Source: Sutcliffiella rhizosphaerae
GTDB taxonomy: Bacteria; Bacillota; Bacilli; Bacillales; Bacillaceae_I
Length of the DNA stretch: 64,000 bases
Direction: 5' to 3'
NCBI RefSeq assembly: GCF_917563925.1
Contig: NZ_CAKJTJ010000007.1
Location: 62,001 to 126,000 of the forward strand
Shown: piece by piece, positions 35,046-43,809 of the stretch
Layout: every line of letters begins with the position of its first letter
Position numbering within the stretch: position 1 is the first letter of the stretch
Notes under the pieces: generated by a model
Databases searched by the model: none
Told to the model about the DNA's origin: nothing
Seen by the model: only the letters and a program-made list of their open reading frames with translations
Made by a program: the position numbers and the translations under genes

Positions 35046-35249
35046 TTACTCTTTAATTATCTTCTCTCTCTTTAAACGATTCTCTAGCTCTTTTGCCTTC
35101 TGACTTTCTTTTTTAGAAACGTTAATAATAAATCGAAAGACGAAAATTGCTGCGATCAGAAAGATGACGAAAGTGATTCCAGCCGGTATATATTCCGATT
35201 TATCTTCTGGAAAATATAAGAACAACTGAATTAACCAAGATGTAAGCAT
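35046..35249 (-). CDS. small membrane protein with charged helical tail, unknown
   Basis: 67 aa from ATG 35249 (71 aa if the GTG at 35261 is used; AAAGG is at poor spacing for both). Two hydrophobic helices (about 1-14 and 23-45) are followed by a highly charged tail (K-K-E-S-Q-K-A-K-E-L-E). No family recognised. A clear terminator follows the stop, which supports a real gene. Confidence 0.5.
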   Translation of the reverse strand: MLTSWLIQLFLYFPEDKSEYIPAGITFVIFLIAAIFVFRFIINVSKKESQKAKELENRLKREKIIKE

Positions 35250-35331
35250 CGTTATGAACACGACCTTTCACATATAATGACCTTGTCCATTATATCAAAG
35301 TTTGTCTCTTACGACTAATGCCATACCTTCT

Positions 35332-36063
35332 TTACTTCACTACTGTTATCTTTTCAATCACAACATCCTCAACAGGCTTATCCCCTTCTCCTGTTTCCGT
35401 TGTTGCTATGGAATCCACTACATCCATCCCTTCCACAACTTGTCCGAAAACAGTGTGTCTGAAGTCCAAATGCGGCGTTCCGCCATGCTCTTCATATAAT
35501 TCAATCACTTCATTTGGATATTCAGCTTGAATCATCGACTCAATGGTTGCTTCTGGAACTTCATTAGCATGAACAATAAAAAACTGACTTCCATTTGTGT
35601 TTGCTCCGGAGTTTGCCATGGAAAGCGCTCCTTTAAAGTGAAGCATGTTACGGTCAAATTCATCTTCAAAGGCTTCTCCCCAAATGCTTTCTCCTCCTCT
35701 TCCAGTCCCCTCAGGGTCCCCACCCTGAATCATGAAATCCTCGATTACACGGTGGAAAATGAGTCCGTCATAATATCCATTCTCAGCATGTGTGATAAAA
35801 TTTTCTACTGCCTTAGGCGCTGCATCAGGATAAAGGTTTACAACCATTTTCCCTTTTGTTGTTTCTATTTCTACCGTTCTGATGGTTTCACTTGTATTAG
35901 TGAATTGCTGAAATTCTCCAATCTCTTCTGAACTTCCTGTAGTTGACCCATTTTCACCATTCTCCTGACTATTTGCATTTTCATTATTTGTACTTGACCC
36001 ACAACCTGCTACAATAAATACTAGTGCTAAAAATAAAATGATCAGTTTTTTCAAAAGTTTCAC
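35332..36063 (-). CDS. cyclophilin-type peptidyl-prolyl isomerase lipoprotein
   Basis: 243 aa. Signal peptide and lipobox (V-A-G-C, Cys21), then an Asn/Ser/Glu-rich linker (22-60) and a cyclophilin domain (about 65-242). Active-site segments: [22 protein letters not shown], and H-T-V-F-G-Q-V. The missing Trp of the cyclosporin site is typical of bacterial forms. It probably helps fold exported proteins on the outer face of the membrane. Divergent from kapB. Confidence 0.9.
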   Translation of the reverse strand: MKLLKKLIILFLALVFIVAGCGSSTNNENANSQENGENGSTTGSSEEIGEFQQFTNTSETIRTVEIETTKGKMVVNLYPDAAPKAVENFITHAENGYYDGLIFHRVIEDFMIQGGDPEGTGRGGESIWGEAFEDEFDRNMLHFKGALSMANSGANTNGSQFFIVHANEVPEATIESMIQAEYPNEVIELYEEHGGTPHLDFRHTVFGQVVEGMDVVDSIATTETGEGDKPVEDVVIEKITVVK

Positions 36064-36154
36064 ACTCCATTGTTTTTTTCAGAAAACCTTCTTTACAAAA
36101 GATAATACTAAATTATCAGAGAAAAATCATCTTCTTTACTTGGAAAGGGGACTA

Positions 36155-36538
36155 ATGATGCAGGAAATAAAAGTTGGATCAATAGTAAGTGGAATATATA
36201 AGACTGGAAAATATATCGGCGAAGTGACAGACATCCGTCCTATGCATTTTCTTGTTAAGGTTAAAGCAGTATTGAAGCACCCTCTGCAAGGGGATCTTCA
36301 TACTCCCAAAGGTGTCGAGGTTCCGTTATTTCATGAAAGACGAGCACTTGCCTATCACGAACAGACAAACATCCCTAAAAATATGGTCAAACAATATGAA
36401 GAAAATATCCCCGAATATAAAGATTCGTTGAAAGATGCGGTGGACGCTGCTGTTCACTCTTTAGAAAAGGAAGATAGCGAATGGGCTAAAAAAAGTCTAG
36501 CGAATTTTTCCGTTCTCAAAAATGACTATAAACTATAA
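36155..36538 (+). CDS. kapB: KapB, lipoprotein/kinase-pathway protein of the kap locus
   Basis: 127 aa from ATG 36155 (a second ATG follows at once; AAAGGGG precedes). The frame is open upstream but without a site. K-V-G-S-I-V-S-G-I-Y-K-T-G-K-Y-I-G-E-V-T-D-I-R-P (about 5-28) and F-H-E-R-R-A-L-A-Y-H-E-Q-T-N-I-P match KapB as I recall it. In B. subtilis KapB supports KinB signalling to the sporulation phosphorelay. No membrane segment is present. Convergent with kapD. Confidence 0.85.
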   Translation: MMQEIKVGSIVSGIYKTGKYIGEVTDIRPMHFLVKVKAVLKHPLQGDLHTPKGVEVPLFHERRALAYHEQTNIPKNMVKQYEENIPEYKDSLKDAVDAAVHSLEKEDSEWAKKSLANFSVLKNDYKL

Positions 36539-36540
36539 AC

Positions 36541-36579
36541 AAAAAGCCAAATCTCCAAACAAAGGGATTTGGCTTTTTA
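36541..36579. terminator. bidirectional terminator between kapB and kapD
   Basis: AAAAAGCCAAATC - 11-base loop - GATTTGGCTTTTT, between convergent stops. Confidence 0.9.
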
Positions 36580-37200
36580 TAATGCATACTTGTTCAAAAT
36601 TTTAGTTAAATCGATTCTTTCACCGATCGTGGTAGGCATTGGTTTGGCAAGATATCGTTTATCCTTTTCCACTAACCGAAAAATATTATATGTCGTCAGC
36701 GCGTCATCCAATGCGCGGTGATGTTTTCCGGTACCTTCTTTTCCATATTCCTGAACAGCTTTCCATAGTCCTGTTTGATTTTGATCCCCAAAAAACTTCT
36801 TATACTCTAAAGAAAGGTCTACATGTTTATATGGGGTAGGAAATGCAATCCCTTGATATTCACAATTATGCTTAAGAACTTTCATGTCCATATTTCCCCA
36901 AGTAACTACAATTCCACGTTCTTGTACATTATAAGTATTAAAAATATGGATCAGTTCTTTGAAACTTGCACCGTCCTGTACCTTCTTTTGAGAAATATTC
37001 AAAAATGATTTACATCTATTTGTAAGGGTAGGAAATGCTTTAGGGCGGATGTAGGTGGAAAATTGATTAATGATTTTGTCTTTTTCAACAATAACTATTC
37101 CCGCTTCAATAATTTCCGGGAAAAAGTTCTTTGGGGTACTGCGGTTTTCAGACATCGTAAACTCAAAATCTATAAAAAAATGCAACGGTGATATTTTCAA
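36577..37200 (-). CDS. kapD: KapD, DEDDh 3'-5' exonuclease-like inhibitor of the KinA pathway
   Basis: 207 aa, Exonuc_X-T fold. Acidic motifs: D-F-E-F-T (11-15), W-G-N-M-D (about 103-107), and the ExoIII H-H-R-A-L-D-D (about 160-166) with its catalytic His. In B. subtilis KapD inhibits KinA-dependent sporulation; the nuclease residues here are intact, so nuclease activity is plausible. Pairs with kapB across a shared terminator. Confidence 0.88.
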   Translation of the reverse strand: MKISPLHFFIDFEFTMSENRSTPKNFFPEIIEAGIVIVEKDKIINQFSTYIRPKAFPTLTNRCKSFLNISQKKVQDGASFKELIHIFNTYNVQERGIVVTWGNMDMKVLKHNCEYQGIAFPTPYKHVDLSLEYKKFFGDQNQTGLWKAVQEYGKEGTGKHHRALDDALTTYNIFRLVEKDKRYLAKPMPTTIGERIDLTKILNKYAL

Positions 37201-37387
37201 ATGTCAGCCTCCTTCCTGATTTTTCAGAATATTACCATATTATATCATGATAGAATAATATTTTTGCATGTCAATCCATTAGTTTTAGTACCTTCCAGGA
37301 AAATACATGTAAGTTTGTTGATTTTTATTTCAAATGCGCTATTATTTAGTTATACGAAATATTTATAATCCGAAATTTTCAAAGAAG

Positions 37388-38611
37388 GTGACTATCATTT
37401 CAACATCAGGACGAAATTTGTTCATCATGTGGATTGCGAACTTTTTCGTTGCTGCTAGTGCTACCATGATTCTCCCTTTCTTATCTTTATTCATTGAAAC
37501 GTTTGGGAATTACTCCGATTCCTATGTACAGCGCTGGTCTGGTTTTATTTTTGGAATTACCTTTCTTACTGCGTTCTTCGTTTCACCGATTTGGGGGCGA
37601 ATTGGGGATAAATACGGCTATAAACTGATTCTGTTATTAACAGGATCAGGAATCGCCACAAGTATTTTATTAATGAGTGTGGTCGGTTCTGTTCATGAGC
37701 TCTTTATTTTGCGGTTACTCATGGGCCTTGCAACAGGCTTTATTCCCACTTCCATGGCTTTAATTTCTTCTCAGACACCTAAGGAAATTGCGGGGAAAAC
37801 ACTAGGAACTTTGCAAACTGGCACAGTATCAGGAGGACTTCTCGGTCCATTAATAGGTGGCATGCTTGCAGATTCTTTCGGTTTTGCTTACACATTTTTC
37901 TTAACAGCAGCATTGATTTATGGTGCAGTTATTCTAGTAGCATTCGGAATTAAAGAAAATAAAGAAAAAATCTTAACAAAGAAGGAAAAGCAATATACAC
38001 GTAAAGAAGTACTTCAGACCATTATGAAAAAACCATTGTTATTAAAAATAATGATTTTATCAACTCTCATTCAAGCGGGGAACTTCAGCATTCAACCTCT
38101 TCTTGCTCTTTATGTAACCGATTTAACAAGTGGCGCTTCTAACATTGCTCTTCTTGCTGGTTTTGCTTTTTCTGCCACTGGGTTTGGGAATTTACTTGCT
38201 TCACGAAACTGGGGAAAACTTGGGGATAACATTGGTCACGAGAAAGTGATAGTCATCCTCATGTTGGCAAGTTCCTTACTATTTATCCCGCAAGCACTTG
38301 CCACTTCACTTTGGCAGCTTGTGTTGTTCCGCTTCTTATTTGGAATGGTGGTCGGTGGACTTATTCCTTGTATGACAGCATATATCCGTTATGTTGCTCC
38401 ACTTGCCATGCAAGGTGAAGTACTTGGATATAATGTTAGCTTCCGCTTTTTGGGAAATGTTATTGGTCCTGCAATGGGGGGAATAATTGCAGGTTTCTAT
38501 GGAATCTCTACCGTATTTTATATCACTAGTTTTATTTTCTTAATTTCTGGGATCATGCTGTTATACAGCATCCTTCATACGGAAAGTGCTAAAAAAACGG
38601 TACAATCTTAA
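37388..38611 (+). CDS. yuxJ: MFS efflux transporter, YuxJ-like
   Basis: About 407 aa, 12 membrane helices. MFS motif A appears as G-R-I-G-D-K-Y-G (about 70-77) and motif C-like glycines as G-P-L-I-G-G-M-L (about 157-164), typical of multidrug exporters. The start is uncertain: the GTG at 37388 gives M-T-I-I-S-T-S-G-R but its ribosome site is poor (AAAGAAGGTG overlaps it); no ATG fits. Position after kapD matches B. subtilis yuxJ. Substrate unknown. Confidence 0.85.
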   Translation: MTIISTSGRNLFIMWIANFFVAASATMILPFLSLFIETFGNYSDSYVQRWSGFIFGITFLTAFFVSPIWGRIGDKYGYKLILLLTGSGIATSILLMSVVGSVHELFILRLLMGLATGFIPTSMALISSQTPKEIAGKTLGTLQTGTVSGGLLGPLIGGMLADSFGFAYTFFLTAALIYGAVILVAFGIKENKEKILTKKEKQYTRKEVLQTIMKKPLLLKIMILSTLIQAGNFSIQPLLALYVTDLTSGASNIALLAGFAFSATGFGNLLASRNWGKLGDNIGHEKVIVILMLASSLLFIPQALATSLWQLVLFRFLFGMVVGGLIPCMTAYIRYVAPLAMQGEVLGYNVSFRFLGNVIGPAMGGIIAGFYGISTVFYITSFIFLISGIMLLYSILHTESAKKTVQS

Positions 38612-38678
38612 TATAGCTATCATCTCCTCCTATTTTCCTGTATTCTTTTAGATAATCAGAGAAATTGGGGGGATTTTT

Positions 38679-39383
38679 TTGTCCATAACGTTAGATTCCT
38701 ACAGAAAAGAACTGTTAGTCTTGTTTAAAGAACATATAAATCTTGAAAAAAAAGAACCAATGGAACAATACATGCGCAATCTCTTTCCTTTCTTAGGAAT
38801 TAAATCCCCAGAACGCAAGGCCCTCCTTCAAGATTTTTTCAAGAAAAATGGTAAGCCTGAGCTTGAATGGATCGAACCTCTTGTGACTTTTTTGTATGGT
38901 CAACCTGAACGGGAATTTCATTATGCTGCATTGGCGATGATTGATAAACAAATCAAAAAAATGAACCCTTCGCACCTCGTGTTTCTTGAAAAACTAATTA
39001 TTACAAACTCCTGGTGGGATACAGTCGATCATCTTGCACCACATCATGTCGGAGAATTATTGCTAAAAAATCGAAACTATATTCAAGATTTCCCGGATAG
39101 ATGGATAACAGAAGAAAATTTTTGGCTACAACGATCAGCCATTCTATATCAGTTGAAATATAAACAGAAAACGGACGAAGAAAAATTGTTTTTCTATATT
39201 AATAAAACGAAGGAATCAAAAGAGTTTTTTATCCAAAAAGCAATTGGGTGGTCCTTAAGGGAATATTCAAAAACCTCTCCAGAACAGGTAATGCATTTTA
39301 TTGAAGGCACAAAGCTTGCGCCATTGAGTCGCAGGGAAGGCTTGAAGCATATAGAGCGGCTACAAATGAATGCAGGCAAGTAG
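38679..39383 (+). CDS. DNA alkylation repair protein, AlkD family
   Basis: 234 aa, all-helical HEAT-like repeats. TTG start preceded by GGGGGGA. The W-W-D-T-V-D segment (about 110-115), F-W-L-Q-R-S-A and K-A-I-G-W-S-L-R-E-Y match the AlkD substrate-groove residues. AlkD removes N3- and N7-alkylpurines without base flipping. Likely monocistronic. Confidence 0.88.
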   Translation: MSITLDSYRKELLVLFKEHINLEKKEPMEQYMRNLFPFLGIKSPERKALLQDFFKKNGKPELEWIEPLVTFLYGQPEREFHYAALAMIDKQIKKMNPSHLVFLEKLIITNSWWDTVDHLAPHHVGELLLKNRNYIQDFPDRWITEENFWLQRSAILYQLKYKQKTDEEKLFFYINKTKESKEFFIQKAIGWSLREYSKTSPEQVMHFIEGTKLAPLSRREGLKHIERLQMNAGK

Positions 39384-39467
39384 CTCACTTTGAAATGGGT
39401 TGAAGTAAGTTGAATGGGGACCGAAGTTGATGAGCCGTTCGTGCTCGACTTATTGCATGTAAAACTC

Positions 39468-39502
39468 AAGCAGGACAAAAAATCATATTTTTTATCCTGC
39501 TT
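39468..39502. terminator. terminator between alkD-like and yuxO genes
   Basis: AAGCAGGA ... TCCTGCTT with an A/T-rich inner stem (AAAAAT / ATTTTTT); usable on both strands. Confidence 0.7.
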
Positions 39503-39512
39503 CTAATATCCT

Positions 39513-39896
39513 TCATCTTTTTTTCATTATCGCCATTGTACATCTAGAGACACATATCAATTTTTCCTGTTCATCTACTATCTTGATATCCCATACCATC
39601 GTAGTTTTGCCACGATGAAGAGGAGTCCCAATCGCTGTTACAACTCCTTCTTTTTTTCCTTTTATATGATTTGCATTAATTTCTAACCCTACACAGATTT
39701 CATTTTTCTGATCTATTAGGTTAAATGTACCGATACTTGCTATTGTCTCTGCCAGTACAACAGATGCTCCTCCATGTAGCAAGCCGAATGGTTGATGTGT
39801 TCGTTTATCAACTGGCATAGTTGCCACAGCTCTTTCTTTTGACAGTTCCACTACCTCAATACCTAATAAATCTATGAGTGTATCTTTTAGCTCCAA
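39513..39896 (-). CDS. yuxO: hotdog-fold thioesterase YuxO (PaaI family)
   Basis: 127 aa. TTG start with GGGAGG eight bases upstream. The family motif H-G-G-A-S-V-V-L-A-E-T (about 41-51) carries the catalytic Glu, preceded by Q-P-F-G-L-L. It hydrolyses acyl-CoA thioesters; proteins of this type can act as DHNA-CoA thioesterase in menaquinone synthesis, which is unproven here. A small membrane ORF ends 17 bp upstream. Confidence 0.85.
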   Translation of the reverse strand: MELKDTLIDLLGIEVVELSKERAVATMPVDKRTHQPFGLLHGGASVVLAETIASIGTFNLIDQKNEICVGLEINANHIKGKKEGVVTAIGTPLHRGKTTMVWDIKIVDEQEKLICVSRCTMAIMKKR

Positions 39897-39912
39897 TTCA
39901 AATTCCTCCCTT

Positions 39913-40041
39913 TTATCGCTTCTTTCTTAATAATACTATTGTAAGAAGGAAATACACAGAAAATAGAATTAGAATAGGAAGCATTACCTGCAAATCCGAA
40001 ATGATCTCACCCCATTTATGAAGAAACTGGTCTACAGTCAA
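39913..40041 (-). CDS. possible 42-aa single-pass membrane protein upstream of yuxO
   Basis: Read by hand: TTG at 40041 to TAA at 39913. The product has a polar start (T-V-D-Q-F-L-H-K-W-G-E), one clean membrane helix (about 19-38, L-P-I-L-I-L-F-S-V-Y-F-L-L) and a basic end (R-K-K-R), a plausible positive-inside topology. The frame is open a little further upstream without ATG. No clear ribosome site. It ends 17 bp before the yuxO start, so it could be the middle gene of a SIMPL-ORF-yuxO unit. Confidence 0.35.
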   Translation of the reverse strand: MTVDQFLHKWGEIISDLQVMLPILILFSVYFLLTIVLLRKKR

Positions 40042-40072
40042 TTTAGAACTTTTCGTTTTTACGACTACAACT

Positions 40073-40681
40073 CTAATAAATATATTCCAGATTTACCGTT
40101 GCATTAATCGTTACATCCTGTGGTTCAATAGGGGTACTTGCTTTTTCTTGAATTGAAAAAGCAGTATAGCGCGGTACCGGGAATAGCTGTTGTGAAACCT
40201 CCTCTACCTTTACCGGTATGGGGACTAGGCACACTTGCATTGTCTCAGCGATGGCTTGGGCTTTCTTTGCTCCATCCTTGACTGCCAGTTGGAGAACATA
40301 CCGATAAATTTTCGTATATTGAGAAACTTCAAAAGAGACACTTTCCGATACATTAGCACCATTTTCAAATGCAAGGTCAATTATCTCACCTGTTCCTGTT
40401 ATATCCCGTACTTTAATCCTAAAAATGTGACGCACTTCATATGCTGAAATAACTGAATTCCCTGCTGAATCAGTTTCATAACGAGGAAAGGAAGTGTAGG
40501 AGGACGTTTCGATATCCTGCTGAGTAATTCCTGCTTCAATTAGTGCTTGAACCATCCTGTTGGCTAGTATTCTATTTTCTTCCTGCGCCCTTCTTACATC
40601 GGGGTTTGTTGTAACTACACCTAATTGAAGAATGGCTATATCTGGTTGGACTTCTTTCTTTGCAGTTCCTTGAACCTTCAT
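40073..40681 (-). CDS. SIMPL-domain (DUF541) protein
   Basis: About 202 aa from ATG 40681; the frame also allows ATG 40714. A GGAGGAG lies between them, 15 bases before the second, so the start is not settled. V-Q-G-T-A-K-K-E-V-Q-P-D-I-A-I-L-Q-L-G-V and I-E-T-S-S-Y-T-S-F-P-R-Y match the SIMPL fold. No signal peptide is seen, unlike many relatives. Function unknown. Confidence 0.75.
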   Translation of the reverse strand: MKVQGTAKKEVQPDIAILQLGVVTTNPDVRRAQEENRILANRMVQALIEAGITQQDIETSSYTSFPRYETDSAGNSVISAYEVRHIFRIKVRDITGTGEIIDLAFENGANVSESVSFEVSQYTKIYRYVLQLAVKDGAKKAQAIAETMQVCLVPIPVKVEEVSQQLFPVPRYTAFSIQEKASTPIEPQDVTINATVNLEYIY

Positions 40682-40820
40682 TTTCCGAGGTAAAATCTCC
40701 TCCACCCCCAACATTTTTTTTTATAGTTTATGAGAGAATAGACTGATATATACGTTTGCCGATTTCTTTATGCTTATGGCAAACTGATAATATAGTAAAT
40801 GAAATGGAGATAATATATAT

Positions 40821-41663
40821 ATGATAAGAAAAACTGTGATAATTACAGGCGCTTCTGGTGGATTTGGTATGGTTTTCACTAAATTATTTCTACAGGCTGG
40901 ATATCATGTCGTTGCTACTATTAGAAATGAAGCAAAGAAACAAATACTATTAAACGAATTAAGGGACTTGGATACAAAATGTTTAACTATTAAACTATTG
41001 GATGTTTCAGATACACCTTCTGTAAATGAATTTGAAAGGTTTGTACATACGCTAGGTTCAGTGGATGTTCTTATAAATAATGCTGGATTTGCAGTGGCTG
41101 GTTTCTCTGAAGAGTTAACGGTAGACGAATATATGCTTCAATTTGAAACCAATTTTTTTGGCGTAATCCGAGTAACCAATACCATTCTCCCCATTATGAG
41201 AAAACAAAATAGTGGAAGAATTGTCAATATCAGCTCCATTAGTGGTTTAATAGGATTCCCAGGACTTTCCCCATATGTCTCTTCTAAACATGCTCTTGAG
41301 GGATACACGGAAAGCTTGAGACTTGAGATGATTAGTTTTGGTGTGGATGTTGTACTAGTTGAACCTGGTTCATTTCAAACAAATATTTGGTCTTCTGGAA
41401 CGTATATGTCAGCTCAAGCTGGCCAAGATCATTCCCCCTATTCAAAGATGTTTCAAAAACTTAGCAGCAGACTTAATAAAGACAGTCATTCCTATGGAAA
41501 CCCCCAAGAAGTAGGTAAACTTGTTTTAGAAATAGCCACTTCTACAACAACTCCTTCCTTGCGGTATAAGATTGGAAAAGGTGTAAGGGTGACAGTATTC
41601 TTGAAAAGACTACTTCCTTGGCGACTATGGGAAAAGCTAGTCCTTACACAATTAAATAAATAA
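40821..41663 (+). CDS. short-chain dehydrogenase/reductase, unknown substrate
   Basis: 280 aa classical SDR. T-G-A-S-G-G-F-G (9-16) cofactor loop, N-N-A-G (about 89-92), S-S-I-S-G and Y-V-S-S-K (catalytic Ser/Tyr/Lys). The C-terminal extension with a basic/hydrophobic stretch (R-V-T-V-F-L-K-R-L-L-P-W-R-L-W) resembles YusZ-type SDRs. Its TAA is at the left end of an inverted-repeat element. Substrate cannot be assigned. Confidence 0.8.
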   Translation: MIRKTVIITGASGGFGMVFTKLFLQAGYHVVATIRNEAKKQILLNELRDLDTKCLTIKLLDVSDTPSVNEFERFVHTLGSVDVLINNAGFAVAGFSEELTVDEYMLQFETNFFGVIRVTNTILPIMRKQNSGRIVNISSISGLIGFPGLSPYVSSKHALEGYTESLRLEMISFGVDVVLVEPGSFQTNIWSSGTYMSAQAGQDHSPYSKMFQKLSSRLNKDSHSYGNPQEVGKLVLEIATSTTTPSLRYKIGKGVRVTVFLKRLLPWRLWEKLVLTQLNK

Positions 41664-41846
41664 GCTCTTTTCTAAAAGATTGTTGCTAGTAACCGGTAAA
41701 AAGTCGGGTTTTGGACTTTTTACGTGCTGTTCATTCAAAATTTGTCCTTTTGACTGAAACTACATGCAGGAAAAGAGCCCGACCGAAACGATTATTACGA
41801 GTATCTAATAAAAATCGTAAAAGCAACAAAGTTTGCGAAAACAGCT
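41663..41846. mobile_element. GGCT...AGCC inverted-repeat element, copy 1 (left of yuzC)
   Basis: About 184 bp; starts AGCTCTTTTCTAAAAG (first G changed to A) and ends TTTGCGAAAACAGCT. It contains the family blocks GCAGGAAAAGAGC.CGAC and AAAAGCAACAAAGTTTGCG, and an internal perfect 10-bp hairpin (41696-41723, GTAAAAAGTC / GACTTTTTAC) missing from the others. It begins at the SDR stop codon. No perfect target duplication. Confidence 0.65.
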
Positions 41847-42003
41847 ATAAAAAAGACTGAATGGAAATTAACCATTCTGTCTTCCAAAGCATAGAGTGAA
41901 TATTAGTATAGGCTGGATTTCCGTTGTTACTTTTACGTAAGTTCGGGGTGTTTCTCCCCCATAAGGGAAAATACAGCCATAATGAAATACATGGAGGGAC
42001 TCT

Positions 42004-42402
42004 ATGTACTATTACGAATATCCGCATTATTATCATTTTCATAGAAATGGCTATATGCCAGCTTATTATCCTTCTTATCCAATCGTCTACTATCAGCGTC
42101 CATATCCTCCTGTTGATGCCACATTCTTTTCTGAATCTGCTAGTGCGATGCAAAGCCTGATGAAAGAAGCAAGTATCATTTTGCAAAAATTATCAGATTC
42201 CAAAGTATTCGCTTCAGAAGTAATGAGCGCAGCACAAGAGGGAAATAAAAAAAAGGTCGATCAGCTGATAAAGTCCACAGGTGTGCACGCAGGAATACAT
42301 GTTGACTTTACGCCTGATGGCATTCGATTAACAATGTCCTCCCAGGCAGAAGGAACACAATGCTGCCACCTTACTATTGAATTAAGATGGAATGTCTTAT
42401 AA
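42004..42402 (+). CDS. yuzC: YuzC-like protein
   Basis: 132 aa. ATG with GGAGGGA upstream. The N-terminus is rich in Tyr, Pro and His (Y-Y-Y-E-Y-P-H-Y-Y-H-F), then V-D-A-T-F-F-S-E-S-A (about 38-47). The C-terminal part is helical with F-T-P-D-G-I-R-L and C-C-H-L-T-I-E-L-R-W. This agrees with what I recall of B. subtilis YuzC. The aromatic N-terminus resembles spore coat proteins, but function is not known. Its stop codon is inside the 8-bp duplication of a flanking element; both sides of the gene carry copies of that element. Confidence 0.75.
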   Translation: MYYYEYPHYYHFHRNGYMPAYYPSYPIVYYQRPYPPVDATFFSESASAMQSLMKEASIILQKLSDSKVFASEVMSAAQEGNKKKVDQLIKSTGVHAGIHVDFTPDGIRLTMSSQAEGTQCCHLTIELRWNVL

Positions 42403-42405
42403 CTA

Positions 42406-42540
42406 GGCTCTTTTCTAAAAGTTAATACTTATCCATTAAATTCAACTAAATGGCAGGAAAAGAGCACGACAGTGACGATAATTACGAATTACAATTTATT
42501 AATAAAGTTCATAAAAGCAACAAAGTTTGCGAAAACAGCC
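42406..42540. mobile_element. GGCT...AGCC inverted-repeat element, copy 2, with 8-bp target duplication
   Basis: 135 bp. Ends GGCTCTTTTCTAAAAG and (reverse complement) GGCTGTTTTCGCAAA. Flanked by perfect direct repeats TATAACTA at 42398-42405 and 42541-42548, a classic insertion footprint. Family blocks as in copy 1. No ORF. The ends and 8-bp duplication recall the ISL3 transposon family, so it may be a non-autonomous derivative. Confidence 0.8.
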
Positions 42541-42623
42541 TATAACTAAGAAACCTTGAATAGCCTCTTATGGTCAAAATTATGATTAATAAGGGGCTAG
42601 GGGTAATTACGACCTTTTAATTA

Positions 42624-42766
42624 GGCTCTTTTCTAAAAGTTTGTTGCAATTAACCTGTTGCTTGAATACTTATTCTTACATTATACTAAGTGGCAGGAAA
42701 AGAGCACGACAGTAACGATGGTTACAATTTATTAATAATATTCTAACAAAGATTGCGAAAACAGCC
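42624..42766. mobile_element. GGCT...AGCC inverted-repeat element, copy 3
   Basis: 143 bp; ends GGCTCTTTTCTAAAAG and GATTGCGAAAACAGCC. Shares GGCAGGAAAAGAGCACGACAG with copy 2. Flanks (TTTTAATTA and TTTTATCAA) match only partly. It lies 84 bp from copy 2. Confidence 0.7.
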
Positions 42767-42945
42767 TTTTATCAAAATGGACAAGCAAGCTACCATTTAA
42801 CCAAAACTCACCCTCTACCTGCATTCTATTAAATTGGAAACATTCCCCTTAAATAATTCCTAAGAGGTTTAAACCTTTTTCTTTCCTTTTCGTTATAATT
42901 AATGAGACACATAACTATTAGCATTTTTTGAAAGAAGGCATTTTA

Positions 42946-43809
42946 ATGATAGAGATAAAGAATCTTTCAAAATTATATAAACACCACAAAGCATTACAAT
43001 CTGTTAATTTAGAAATCTCCAATGGAATTTATGGTCTACTTGGTCCAAATGGTGCTGGCAAGTCTACTTTAATGAGAATAATGGCTACTCTTATGAAACC
43101 AACAGCAGGAGATATTTTCATTGATTCGTACTCCATCAATTCTGATCCTGAAAAAGTTAGAAGTGTTATCGGATACTTACCACAGCATTTTCACGTTTAT
43201 CCACAGCTGACTCCAGTTGAAATTCTTGACTTTGTTGGTGTTATGAAAGGAATTCACAACAAAGCAGAACGGCGAGATCAAATAGATTACTGGTTAAATG
43301 AAGTCAACTTAAAGAAAAAAGCAAAGGAGAAACTAAAAACATTATCCCATGGGATGAAGCAACGGGTTGGAATCGCACAAGCTTTTATGGGGAGCCCAAA
43401 GCTGGTTATTTTAGATGAACCAACAGTCGGGTTGGATCCAGAAGAAAGATTAAGGTTTCGAAATATGATTTCTAAAGAAGGATTAACGAAAAGTATTCTG
43501 CTTTCTACACATGTGGTAACAGATATTGAGAGTAGCTGTTATGACATTGCCGTTCTTCAAAACGGAAAGCTGTTGTTAGATTCTACAATTGAAGATTTAA
43601 AAGAAAAAGCATGCAACAAGGTTTGGGAGGGAATGGTCGCTTCTACATTTTTAGAAAGCTTTTCAGACGGAACACTTCTTAGCACAGAATATAAGGGAAG
43701 CCATATGAATGTTCGCATCCTAGCAGATGAAAAACCTTTTTATGGAGCAAGCTTAGTGGAACCAACTCTTGAGGATGGATACCTTGCCCTATTGGGGGGT
43801 ACTAACTAG
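42946..43809 (+). CDS. ABC transporter ATPase, first of the ECF-linked operon
   Basis: 287 aa from ATG 42946 (AGAAGG upstream). Walker A G-P-N-G-A-G-K-S-T (about 32-40), Q-loop in L-P-Q-H-F, signature L-S-H-G-M-K-Q-R (about 127-134), Walker B L-V-I-L-D-E-P and H-switch S-T-H-V. The C-terminal extension (about 215-287) is that of CcmA/BcrA-type exporters. The permease starts at the next base after its stop. A TATAAT (42894-42899) precedes the gene. Substrate unknown. Confidence 0.88.
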   Translation: MIEIKNLSKLYKHHKALQSVNLEISNGIYGLLGPNGAGKSTLMRIMATLMKPTAGDIFIDSYSINSDPEKVRSVIGYLPQHFHVYPQLTPVEILDFVGVMKGIHNKAERRDQIDYWLNEVNLKKKAKEKLKTLSHGMKQRVGIAQAFMGSPKLVILDEPTVGLDPEERLRFRNMISKEGLTKSILLSTHVVTDIESSCYDIAVLQNGKLLLDSTIEDLKEKACNKVWEGMVASTFLESFSDGTLLSTEYKGSHMNVRILADEKPFYGASLVEPTLEDGYLALLGGTN

